15,916 bases of DNA from the NCBI GenBank assembly GCA_002284615.2, contig MU069456.1, positions 745,714 to 761,629 on the forward strand, written 5' to 3'. The DNA comes from Dunaliella salina (taxonomy: Eukaryota > Chlorophyta > Chlorophyceae > Chlamydomonadales > Dunaliellaceae). Shown piece by piece: positions 1 to 7,669 of the stretch. Positions within the stretch are counted from its first letter, which is position 1. Every line of letters starts with the position of its first letter. Position numbers and translations under genes: made by a program. Under the pieces are notes generated by a model that saw nothing but the letters and a program-made list of their open reading frames with translations, was not told where the DNA came from and ran no database searches.

Positions 1-165
1 AGCGAGGCAGCGTTGCTGGAGGACAAGCCACAAAATTGCAAGGATGACGCACAGGAGCAAGTCAAGCTAAGCTACGCCAAGGGGACCTACAAGCGCAAGG
101 TAGCTGCTATTGCAGAGCGCAACCTCTGCTGGCTGGAGAGCCTCAGGCGATGCAGAGAGCACTGA
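1..165 (+). CDS. C-terminal end of an unidentified protein (partial)
   Basis: The first reading frame is open from base 1 to a TGA at 163-165; the other two plus frames close within about 70 bases. The 54 visible residues are strongly charged, with a KGTYKRKVAAIAERN stretch that should be helical, and no known motif. The start lies left of the window. It could be the last exon of a host gene or a fragment of a mobile element. No splice donor that would bypass the TGA is convincing. The family is not recognised. Confidence 0.35.
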   Translation, partial: SEAALLEDKPQNCKDDAQEQVKLSYAKGTYKRKVAAIAERNLCWLESLRRCREH

Positions 166-490
166 GTTTGTCAAGTATGAGGATTGTTGTGCTCAGCAGT
201 TAGCTGAGCATGGAGCATTGAGCCGATATGTGTCCTTATTCGAATAAGAATTCTTAATTGGCTCTGGGAGTGCCTTCCCTGCCTACGCAGGAAAAGCTAC
301 GCAAGCGGGTCTAGTCCCCAAGCATCACAGGGGAACGACCTCAGCACCCAAAAGGGCTAGCCTTATCGAACCCCCTATACATTCAAACCCACGACCTCCA
401 GATCCCTTTCGAAGATGTGATTCAAGTGAACCACACCAGGTTCCTGCCTACACTGTTTTACAATCAGTTCTATTCTCTTTTCTCATCTTG
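166..490 (-). other. Gene-free stretch with a possible tRNA-like (SINE) promoter on the minus strand
   Basis: No coding frame of note. On the minus strand, GAACCACACCA at 428-438 reads TGGTGTGGTTC, which resembles the RNA polymerase III A box. CATTCAAACCC at 380-390 reads GGGTTTGAATG, which resembles the B box. The 37-base spacing fits a tRNA-derived SINE. No cloverleaf forms: the T stem does not pair. The call is therefore tentative, and a chance match is possible. Confidence 0.22.
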
Positions 491-520
491 TCTTGTCATG
501 TCATGTCATGTCATGTCATG
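491..520. repeat. Pentanucleotide tandem repeat (TCATG)n
   Basis: Five perfect TCATG units at 496-520 are preceded by one imperfect unit (TCTTG). This is a microsatellite with no coding role seen. It sits just upstream of the long TG tract. Confidence 0.9.
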
Positions 521-550
521 TGTTTCACAACAATTTTTTGTAACCGTGTA

Positions 551-551
<1 letters not shown>

Positions 552-631
<80 letters not shown>
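552..631. repeat. (TG)40 dinucleotide microsatellite
   Basis: Eighty uninterrupted bases of alternating TG. Such tracts can adopt Z-DNA and are highly length-variable. The Cys-Val open frame through it is an artefact of the repeat. Two TGTAA pentamers lie just before it (538-552); TGTAA is the usual chlorophyte polyadenylation signal, but no transcript can be shown to end here. Confidence 0.97.
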
Positions 632-632
<1 letters not shown>

Positions 633-772
633 TTTTGTGTTGATCTTGGTTTTATACTCACTCAACGGACTTCAGGGTATCAAGCCGCCAACCTCTTTCC
701 AGACTAAAGCTTCCCTACCAAGACATCCCAAACCTCTCGTCATTTATTTGTGGGTGAATGCTGCTTCTGCAG

Positions 773-841
773 GATCTGGTGGGACAAGTGAGCAGCTCAA
801 TGGAATCTGTGCTCAAGCAAGCTGGCAGCCTCTACCTCTGA
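773..841 (+). other. Candidate terminal exon of an unidentified gene
   Basis: A pyrimidine-containing stretch and TTCTGCAG end at 772, a good acceptor. The following frame reads 22 amphipathic residues beginning DLVGQVSSSMESVLKQAG and ends with TGA at 839-841. A GTGAGA donor follows at 848, so an internal exon in another frame is also possible. The residue mix looks coding, but no family is recognised and no partner exon was matched. Confidence 0.2.
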
Positions 842-1184
842 ATGCTGGTGAGAAAGAAAAGAAAGATTAAGTCTGCGCTGGACAGCAACCAGTTTGAATT
901 AAGGTTTGACACAATAGTTAGTGCCATAACTGAGAGTGAGTCCCATCAGTTCAGACCAGGACAAAGAGAAGCACAAATGATGATGGTAATCGATTGTTCC
1001 AAAATCAGGTTGTTTGGAGTTCTTGAGGCACACCTTCTGGATGAAATGCGCGCCTCTTTCTTTACCTATGTGTTGCGCCTGCTTTCATGCTTCTTTTCAA
1101 GAGCTCTTTATCCTTGAGCAGAGAACTCCTCTGGCCTTTGAGACATTGCTATGAGCACATATGAAGGGAAAAATGCATCACAAA
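842..1184. other. Gene-free stretch
   Basis: Only short overlapping open frames of unremarkable composition. No domain, tRNA or structured repeat is seen before the CAT/CAG tract. Confidence 0.4.
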
Positions 1185-1188
1185 TCAT

Positions 1189-1220
<32 letters not shown>

Positions 1221-1266
1221 TCAGCAGCAGCAGCAACATCAGCAGCAGCAGCAGCAGCAGCAGCAC
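1185..1266. repeat. Compound CAT/CAG trinucleotide repeat
   Basis: CAT/CAC triplets run into CAG triplets interrupted by single CAT and CAA triplets. The minus strand is open through it as poly-Leu/Met, which is repeat artefact rather than a gene. Forward-frame reading gives His/Gln runs but no flanking coding sequence is evident. Confidence 0.92.
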
Positions 1267-1494
1267 ATCCTGATAGGAGGTCTGCTTCATCACATTTCCA
1301 GAAGCCATTTTGGAAGGCTCCTTGAAGTGCAGATTAAATGTTGGTAATGATCCGTTTATCACTGCATGTCATGGCATGTCAATGTGAATGCTGGCGCCTC
1401 AGCAATTTTTTTTGGTAAGGCTTTGACTAGCATGAGGTTTGATGCTGTGTTCATGATAATAACAAGTGCCTGTTACACTTGTCAGGATACAGTG

Positions 1495-1662
1495 CTCCAA
1501 AGAAAAGAAAAGTCTATGCATGCCAGAGGCCACCTGCATGAAGGGAAGGTCCACTAGCTAACAAGCTAGCAAGCTAGCAAGGTAGCAGTGGCCTCACCAG
1601 AAGGCTCTCAAAACCTACACTAGACACAGCTAGCCTAGGAGAGAGCCAGAAACAGACAAGTG
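1495..1662 (-). repeat. Dispersed repeat, copy 1 (inverted relative to copy at 4445)
   Basis: The reverse complement, from CACTTGTCTG (1662) down to the pyrimidine run CTTTTCTTTTCTTT (about 1497), aligns with 4445-4592 with shared blocks including GCTCTCTCCTAGGCTA, CTGGTGAGGCC, CTTCCCTT.ATGCA and CATAGACTTTT. Similarity stops abruptly at both ends, as expected of a transposed unit. This copy carries an extra run of GCTAGCAA units at 1554-1583. No coding capacity; class unknown. Confidence 0.75.
1554..1583. repeat. Short GCTAGCAA tandem repeat inside the dispersed repeat
   Basis: About three to four imperfect copies of an 8-base unit containing the GCTAGC palindrome. The copy at 4445-4592 lacks the array, so this is a local expansion. 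Confidence 0.65.
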
Positions 1663-1801
1663 CTCCATCAAGGTACGTGTCCGCATGGGCGTTTGGGTTT
1701 GGAATGGCAGGCAGCACAGCCGGGCAGAAGAGCAGGTACCACAGGGGGAAAGCCTGTCAGGGACAGCTTGATATACACAAAGTAGTTAAGATTCTGTGCA
1801 G

Positions 1802-1890
1802 AATGGGTGCGCTTCCTGTTTCTTGGCTCCGTGATGGCAATCCAGAGTGGAGACTATTTTGAAGCCTGTCTATCTATCCGATATAGTGTT
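1802..1890 (+). other. Candidate exon, unidentified
   Basis: An acceptor-like TTCTGTGCAG ends at 1801. The frame after it reads WVRFLFLGSVMAIQSGDYF and on into a short hydrophobic and polar stretch. It looks protein-like, but the frame drifts into low-quality sequence after about 1890 and no donor stands out. Family not recognised. Confidence 0.18.
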
Positions 1891-2011
1891 TCAAGGACCC
1901 CTGCGCGGTCATTTTGGCACCCATTCTTTTGGGCCCCCACGGCCAAATATGTGCATCTTCTGTCATGCACATCCTCAAAGTCCTTGCTACCAAACCACAA
2001 TGTCTGCGCAG

Positions 2012-2131
2012 GCTTTCCAGATTTGCCTTGGAATGGGAAACCCGATGCCGACGCCTGGCAGCATGAGCACCAGCACAGATGTCATGACAACCCATGGCCC
2101 TTATGACTTGTTCAAGATCCCAATAATATAG
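2012..2131 (+). other. Candidate exon, Met/Thr/Ser-rich, unidentified
   Basis: It follows TGTCTGCGCAG (acceptor ending 2011). The frame gives 39 residues and a TAG at 2129-2131. It begins AFQICLGMGNPMPTPG and continues with a Ser/Thr/Met stretch. The 96-bp tandem duplication starts inside its end (2110), so the original 3' border may have been overwritten. No family recognised. Confidence 0.2.
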
Positions 2132-2301
2132 CATAAGTAACTAATAAGGAAACAACAATTCACAATGACCAAACGCTAAAACTCAAGCCAAACAACAAAG
2201 GGCATGTTCAAGATCCTAATGGTATAGCAAAAACGACTAGCAAATGAACAACAATTCACAATGACCACACTCTCAGTCTCAAGTCAAACAATAAAGGACA
2301 T
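2110..2301. repeat. 96-bp tandem duplication, two copies
   Basis: Units 2110-2205 and 2206-2301 are both exactly 96 bases and differ at about 20 positions (roughly 79 percent identity by hand count), with no gaps. Each begins GTTCAAGATCC and contains the invariant block ACAACAATTCACAATGACC. A third unit is not present beyond the first few bases. AT-rich and non-coding. Confidence 0.88.
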
Positions 2302-2508
2302 GTTGGCATTCTGGTGCCTGTGTCACCAATGAAGTGGGCACCTCCAACTTTCACGTTGCAGAGTTTCTTCTTGTGCGGACTTGTGTCATGCCTTAGCTAC
2401 AAACAGTGAATTGGTTTTGAAGATCCACAGTAAGCTCAACATGCTTAAAGTTCTTTTTCAAGCAAAGCATGTACATTTCTACTTGCACAGAGCTCCTTCC
2501 AGCGACGA

Positions 2509-2556
2509 GAGTCTCGTTTGCGGCGTTCTTTAAAAAGAACGCTGCAAATGGGACTC
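2509..2556. repeat. Long imperfect hairpin with a 2-base loop
   Basis: Left arm 2509-2531 and right arm 2534-2556 pair across AA at 2532-2533. The inner 15 bases pair with a single transition mismatch, and the outer bases add two more transitions. The core reads GCGGCGTTCTTT / AAAGAACGCTGC. It lies where no convincing gene is seen. It may be the relic of an inverted duplication. Confidence 0.8.
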
Positions 2557-2960
2557 TGCCAGCCAAAATAGTGCCTGTCAGTGGCACTGGGGGCTCAGTG
2601 AACAGTAAGGATATCATAGCAGAAGGTGCGGGCTGTTGACAATAGCATGTGCTGACGTTCTGGGGAGCACTTTTGATGTGAAGGAAGCTATTCTTTCCAA
2701 GATCCATCATGAATGCAGGCCTTAATTAGATATTTGCTGCTTCAGCATAACCTCCAAAGTGAATTCACATTCCACCCACATGCATGACCTTATGCTAACA
2801 ACAAAGGACAAAGATTCCATCCTCATCCTTGTCCGCATGCTCCCTGATTCGTGGCCACGGTGCAGGCAAAACCAGGGCAGCGTGTGCTGATGGTATCATG
2901 TGGGCAGCTGTGCTCGTGCACTCAAGCATGAGTGCTGAGTCAAATGACCCTCTTGCTCCA

Positions 2961-2992
2961 CTGCTGCTGCAACAAATTTGTTGCAGCAGCAG
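2961..2992. repeat. Perfect 32-bp palindrome in a CTG/CAG context
   Basis: CTGCTGCTGCAACAAA is followed without a spacer by its exact reverse complement. The arms are triplet-repeat-like, so the palindrome may have arisen by fold-back of a CTG tract. It abuts a possible splice acceptor region. Confidence 0.95.
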
Positions 2993-3101
2993 AGGGGCGA
3001 GAGGCCACGATCCAGATGCTCAAACGCAACAACGTCCAGATCGGCAGCAATGCAAATTCAGGACATAAGATGCATTTGAGGAAGGAAATACTGTCCACAA
3101 G
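2987..3101 (+). other. Candidate exon, unidentified
   Basis: It follows GTTGCAG, and an AAG|GTATGC donor begins at 3102. The open frame reads AAEGREATIQMLKRNNVQIG and then a basic stretch up to the donor. The composition (helical, charged) is unlike the surrounding AT-rich DNA and looks coding. The phase does not match the next candidate exon at 3326, so linkage is unproven. Confidence 0.25.
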
Positions 3102-3325
3102 GTATGCCAGGATTTCAGTTCTTTAGACCTGGTCAATTTGTCATTTGTTTGAATATCACAGTGATTCCCTTCTGTCTGCCGTTGCCTTGATGCACTATGA
3201 CTGTGCATGAAGGCATGAACTTCCAGGACACAACTTGATCTTTGACAGGTTGCAGATTCTTGAAGAGAGAAGTTACATGATGGGTCAATCAAGGCTTCTC
3301 TCAATCCCACATTTTACTGGTGCAG

Positions 3326-3406
3326 GCAATCCAGCAGGAGCCCTACAAGGACAGCAAGCTAGCAGCCACTGCCCTGGCCACCAGCAGGGCTGCTATTGCA
3401 GCCTAG
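3326..3406 (+). other. Candidate terminal exon, Ala-rich, unidentified
   Basis: Preceded by TTTTACTGGTGCAG (acceptor ending 3325). The frame gives 26 residues, AIQQEPYKDSKLAATALATS followed by an Ala-rich end, and stops at TAG 3404-3406. It is GC-richer than its surroundings and helical in character. No family recognised. Confidence 0.22.
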
Positions 3407-3700
3407 ACAGGATTCCTGGCCGTCAGTACGCTGCAGGTGATACCCTGCATGCAAGTGTAATTTGGTGTTAGGTTTCAAAAAGTGCTCAGCAAGCCCATTA
3501 TCATAGGAAGAGTTATTCTGTCATCTATACCATAAGATAAACATAAAGTAAACATTAGATAAACACAAGTCCAAGGCTTTCTCAGTGCCAAAAATTCATC
3601 ACCATTGCTGATCACAGGCAATTAACTTCGAGTTGTCTAGATGCATGCTTTCATACCATGCAAGAAAAAATAACCATTGTGCTCAAGCTTTTCCTGGCAG

Positions 3701-4063
3701 GGGACTTTCCTGGTGGATGAGTTTATGCTATTTAAGAGGCACCCTACAGACGCGTTGGAGGAGATCATGCTTTGGGGTTTAGATGTTGTATGCATTTTGG
3801 AATGCAAGTCGTCTGCACAGGAACTGAAGATGCATGTGGTCCTCATCCTTTGTTGCCTTAAACCTGTATTGCTGCTGCTGCTGGCTATATTTCGTACCAC
3901 CCATGAGCCATATGTGGCAGCACCACATGCTTTTAAACGCTGCTTGACTGATGTTCATGTCATGCCACTCAACATTGCAGCTGCACCTGCCCAAGCTCAG
4001 GCGCCTGGCCCCTCCAGCTCTGTGTTGGCCAACAACGTTCCAGTGACTTTTATGCCAGTTTGA
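3701..4063 (+). other. Open frame with acceptor, possible exon(s)
   Basis: TTTTCCTGGCAG ends at 3700, and the frame is open to TGA 4061-4063. The first 25 residues (starting GTFLVDEFMLFKRHPTDALE) and the last 28 (Ala/Pro/Gln then VLANNVPVTFMPV) look protein-like. The middle is Cys/Leu-rich and may be intronic, with a second acceptor ending GCAG at 3980. The stop falls inside the giant palindrome at 4038-4143, so the natural end may have been altered. Confidence 0.22.
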
Positions 4064-4143
4064 GAGCAGTCTACCAAAACGGATTACCCATGGGTAATCC
4101 GTTTTGGTAGACTGCTCTCAAAATGGCCTCAAAATCACTGGAA
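4038..4143. repeat. 106-bp near-perfect palindrome (53-nt arms, no spacer)
   Basis: The dyad centre lies between 4090 and 4091. The inner 32 bases of each arm (4059-4090 and 4091-4122) are exact reverse complements. Further out to 4038 and 4143 the arms still match with about five mismatches. The core contains GGATTACCCATGGGTAATCC. A transcript would form a very long hairpin. Possibilities are a palindromic mobile element, a fold-back duplication, a small-RNA precursor, or a read/assembly fold-back; the outer mismatches argue against the last. Confidence 0.95.
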
Positions 4144-4444
4144 GAAACTGCTTTGTGTATAGTTTGTTACAAGGAGCCGAGGAGCACGGCAATATCATTT
4201 TTAAAATGAAAGAGCTTATCAATCAAGCTGCCAGCGCTTATATTTTCTTTTTGCAAACAAACAGCTAGCATCTAGGCTCAGGGACCATGCCATCCAGAGA
4301 TCATCCACCATCATTAACACTAGACATGCACTTTGCTTTCAGAGGGCATCTGGGAGGGGGTTTGCTGGGCGCGCGGCAGCGGCTGAGGATGGGAGAAGGA
4401 GAGCCCGAGTGCTCAGGGGCATGGCTAGCAATCCTCCAGATTCC
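4144..4444. other. Gene-free stretch
   Basis: AT-rich at first, then a GC-rich patch around 4340-4430 that follows a TTTGCTTTCAG acceptor-like site. Short open frames there are rich in Arg and Gly and show no motif. Confidence 0.35.
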
Positions 4445-4592
4445 CACTTGTTCTGTCTCTTGCTCTCTCCTAGGCTAATTTTGTCTAGTTTAGGTGGTAG
4501 GGCTCCTGGTGAGGCCTCTAACTTTTGTTAGGGGTTCTTCCCTTTATGCACGCGGCCTTTGGCCTGCTTAGACTTTTTTTTCTTTTCTTTTT
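4445..4592 (+). repeat. Dispersed repeat, copy 2
   Basis: It starts CACTTGTTCTG, continues with GCTCTCTCCTAGGCTA and CTGGTGAGGCC, and ends in a pyrimidine run CTTTTCTTTTT. It matches the reverse complement of 1495-1662, at about 80 percent by eye over the alignable blocks. It has no tRNA-like boxes and no coding capacity. It may be a SINE-like or MITE-like family; target-site duplications are not evident. Confidence 0.75.
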
Positions 4593-5841
4593 CAACAACT
4601 CAAGGTGTGGGTCATCCTCTACTCGGATATCTGAGTACCAACCTGAGATTCTGTACTTCCTCCATAGAATGTGTCTGGACTCATGGTTCAAGAACCTGGT
4701 ATGTTTACTTGCAACATTTACTTGATTGTGCGCGCTTTGTGGTCACAAGCCTTTAATAGGCTGCAGCCAGACAGGTGCACTCCTTCTCCGTCAGGTTGCA
4801 TGCTGAGATTATTTTCTTCATGCAGCTTGCAAGCACGAAGTGTTAATAAATTTCTTTCAATTCTGATGCAATTTTGAAGGTTACAAGGTTAATTGGGTTT
4901 GACCTTCAGCCAGGTTGTTTGGCTGCTCGGCCTGATGAACTGTTCCATCCACAGAATAAATATCCATGAGATTATAAATAAAACAGTAAGTCTCATTAGT
5001 TTGGTCCTGTAAGAAATGAAAGCCATCCTCAGAACTATCCCGAGTGCAATAAAAAGCGCCTGTCTTGTCTAATACTATTAGTAGTCTATTAGTATTAGAA
5101 CTCTGTGAGCAGAGGGAAGATCAGAAAACAGGTGTTCATAAGTCCTTGTAAGAGAACACACAGAACCCCAAGAAGAAAGGAACACAGCATGTTTTTCATC
5201 TTGAAGTCCTCCTAGGTCACATTCGCAATTTTGACTTTCTTCATCCAATATCTTTTTGATATAGCAATCTGAATGCTGTATTTTACAATCCGACAGCTAG
5301 CGAAACTCTGAGGCAAATACGCGCATGCAGGCTTGGTAATAAGTAATGCAGAGTAAAAAAGGCTTGGGCTGCTTGGCAGGCCTTACATACCTTCAAGCAT
5401 GCAAAAAGTTGCGCTGGCAGGTGCTGTTGGAGGGTGGCATTGAGATGAGGAGTACACAAGGCTCTGAAGACTGATGCCAAGTACACAGTGCTCTGAAGCC
5501 CTCAAGTCTCATTGGATAATTGAGCACAGACCTGCAGCATCCTGTTAGCTTGTTTGAGGGCACTGCATGCTGGCTTTGCATTAGTGAGGATGAAAGCACA
5601 AAAAGTGACATCTTCCCTTTGCTTGTACTGCAAGTAACCTCCTTCCTGCCTGGCAAGCCATGAAGATGCACAACGGTCAAAGCACAACCATCGCTGAGTC
5701 GCCTGCCCTACACAAGGTAGGCACCCCTGGTTTTCATTTTGACATATAAACAAACTGCCAGGCGCATGCCTTGAGTAACCTAATATGCTTTAGACTTATC
5801 AGCCCAGAGACACTCAAAGCCTTTGCAGCTTGCAAAATGAA
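4593..5841. other. Long gene-free stretch
   Basis: Only small overlapping frames on both strands. One local hairpin (5068-5099) has 10-bp arms built on TCTAATACTA around a 12-base loop. A GTTAATAAATTTCTTT segment near 4842 resembles a polyadenylation region, but no gene leads to it. An AACCTG|GTATGT donor-like site occurs near 4699 after a possible 33-base exon; too weak to call. Confidence 0.4.
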
Positions 5842-5930
5842 AGAGGTGGGCGACGATGGCCCCAAACATGAGTCCTTTTGAAACGTTCCCTTTACAAGGC
5901 GGCCAAATTTTGCATTTTTGTGAATACCTG
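5842..5930 (+). mobile_element. Solo left-end fragment of the hAT-like repeat family
   Basis: AGAGGTGGGCGACGATGGCCCC at the start matches the left end of the element at 6396. The similarity (about three quarters) continues through GTCCTTTTGAAACGTTCCCTTT and fades near 5930. No inverted right end is found downstream before 6396, so this is a truncated copy. Confidence 0.6.
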
Positions 5931-5938
5931 AAATGATA

Positions 5939-6065
5939 GCACATTGCACATGACGCACATTGAACATGATGCACACTGCACGTTGCTCACATGGCACACT
6001 AAACACTGCACACTCGGCGCGCAAACTACGTACACTGCACACCGCGCACACACTGCACGCAAGCA
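5939..6065. repeat. Degenerate CACA/TGCA-type tandem array
   Basis: Irregular units of roughly 14-16 bases built on GCACAYTGCACA are repeated about eight times with much drift. Read on the minus strand it gives Cys/Val-rich frames, and on the plus strand His/Thr-rich frames; both are products of the repeat rather than genes. Confidence 0.6.
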
Positions 6066-6395
6066 ATGAAAACCCCTGCTTCCGCAACAATCAGCAACAA
6101 ATCCAGCCACTCTCTCCAACACCTTGCTTCCATAAATCCAGTCCAATTGAACCTCCACTTGCACCTTCCCTTCACATTCTCTGCACTCGCACCATCCCCA
6201 GGCCCCCACAGCTTCACCAGGGAGCAAGCAAGCTCCACCCAAGCGCAGGCGCCCCGGCAATTGACCGCCTCAGTCCAACATGTCAGATTTAATACCTGGC
6301 AAGTGCTAGAGGTTCCCAGACTCGTTGCTCTATGTACGCTAGCAATGCATGCATGAACCCTTTCCTTAGCCTCCCGCTTTCAGTTCTAAGTTTAG

Positions 6396-7057
6396 CAGAG
6401 GTGGGCGACGAAGGCCCCAAAAAGGGGTCCTTTTGAAATGTTCCCTTTGCATGGTGGCCGTACTTGGCACTTTTCGTGCCCAGGACCAAAATGTACTGCT
6501 CGTTAAGTCTCCATAGCTCCTGAGTTTGAAATGTGGACTTCACGGCCACTTCCGCTATTTGCCAAAACGTGAACCCTTCTTTTTCACCACACAAACTCCA
6601 TTCCTAACCACCCACTGCATCAAATTGGGTGATGTTTGGTGATTTGGAGTCCTTATAATAAATTAATATCATTGCAAAAAAAAATGGAGTGAAAAGACCC
6701 AGTGGTTGGTGAGATACGGAATTTCAGCCATTACCCTTGAAGAAAATCCAGCATGAGGGGTGCCAAAAAGGTCAATTTTTGACATCCTCCTTTCCTAATT
6801 TTGAATATGCAAGATGTTAGCAATGTATGTAGGTGTTATATATACAAATTTTTTGGAGTGTAAAATGGTCCTGAGGTGGAGCTGTGGGCCATTTTAGGGT
6901 GATCTGAGGCCAGGAGAGTGATCTGGGGTCCTCCGATTTTCTTCATTTTTTGGTGAGCACAGTTTTTATTGGTATTATAATGGTTGGCGTGGTCAGATTT
7001 GGAAAATATTGGTGGGAAAGAACATTTTCAGCGATTTGGGCTCGTTGCCCACCTCTG
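6396..7057. mobile_element. hAT-like non-autonomous DNA transposon (MITE-like), 662 bp
   Basis: The left terminus CAGAGGTGGGCGACGA and the right terminus, read in reverse complement as CAGAGGTGGGCAACGA, form terminal inverted repeats matching at 15 of 16 positions. CAGRGGTGGGCAA-type ends are characteristic of hAT-superfamily elements. AGTTTAG occurs immediately left (6389-6395) and two bases right of the element (7060-7066), close to the 8-bp target duplication expected of hAT. The interior has no transposase frame, so it would depend on an autonomous relative. AT-rich interior. Confidence 0.6.
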
Positions 7058-7184
7058 TGAGTTTAGGCTACTTTCCCTCTCTGAAGGAGGTCCATAGTAC
7101 CCTAGCCCCAGGTGTTTTCCTTTCTCTTCTTGATGCGCGGAGCACTTTCACTGCTTACGTTGTTTCTCTTCTTCAAGGTTGCCA

Positions 7185-7624
7185 CCAATGTCTATCAAGC
7201 CCTAGCCCAGCATGGCTGAGGTTGACTCTTACCCACCAGCTTGGCAATTTTGTTTCCATCAGGGCCATTTATAACCACTGTCAAATCAGGGCTCATACTT
7301 TTATGAGCAGTAATATCATTCGTGCATACCAGTGTCTGTCCAGCCCTAGTCTAACCTGGCTGAGCTTGACTCTCACCCACCAGCCTGGCAATTTTGTCTC
7401 CATTAGGGCCATTAATAACCAGTGTCAAATCAGGGCTCATACGTCTATGAGCAGTAATCACATCTGTGTCTACCAATGTCTGCTCAGCTCTAGCCCAGCC
7501 TGCAGGCTGGGCTGAGCTCGACTCTTACTCACCAGGTTGGCAATTATACCTTCATCAGGCCCATTAGTTACTGCTGCCAAATCAGGGCTCATACCTTAAT
7601 GAGCAATAGTAACATTTATGCCTA
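7185..7624. repeat. 144-bp tandem repeat, three copies, probably intronic
   Basis: Units are 7185-7328 (144 bp), 7329-7472 (144 bp) and 7473-7624 (152 bp). The first two agree at about 85 percent. Shared blocks include CTGTCAAATCAGGGCTCATA and ATGAGCAGTAAT. Unit 3 differs by an 8-base insertion that creates a perfect 22-bp palindrome at 7492-7513. Because 144 is a multiple of three the units read through as a repeated peptide, but the array runs into a splice-acceptor-like CTTCCCCAG at 7669, so it is more likely intron or upstream DNA than protein. Confidence 0.85.
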
Positions 7625-7669
7625 CTTTAGCTCCTGCGCCAGCCAGTACGAGTGTGAGGCCTTCCCCAG

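Noticed and set aside
553..870. Plus-strand frame of alternating Cys-Val followed by a protein-like stretch
   Set aside because: The first part is the (TG)40 microsatellite read in frame; the ATG is in the repeat. Only the acceptor-preceded segment from 773 was kept, as a weak exon candidate in another frame.
1108..1362. Minus-strand poly-Leu/Met frame
   Set aside because: It is the CAT/CAG repeat read backwards, with no conserved sequence on either side.
5734..6260. Minus-strand Cys/Val-rich frames that might suggest a metal-binding protein
   Set aside because: The Cys spacing follows the degenerate TGCACA array and not a zinc-finger pattern, and the frames overlap a solo hAT-like end.
6066..6356. 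Plus-strand Ser/Ala/His-rich frame resembling an organelle transit peptide
   Set aside because: It begins at the edge of a repeat array, no mature domain follows, and no donor links it to another exon.
7009..7515. 168-residue frame with repeated CLSSPSP...LTLTHQ units as a repeat protein
   Set aside because: It starts inside the right end of the hAT-like element, its repeat is explained by the 144-bp array, and the array ends at an acceptor-like site. Intronic or upstream DNA is more likely.
7185..7624. CRISPR-like array
   Set aside because: The repeats are 144 bp, contiguous, without unique spacers, in a eukaryotic context.
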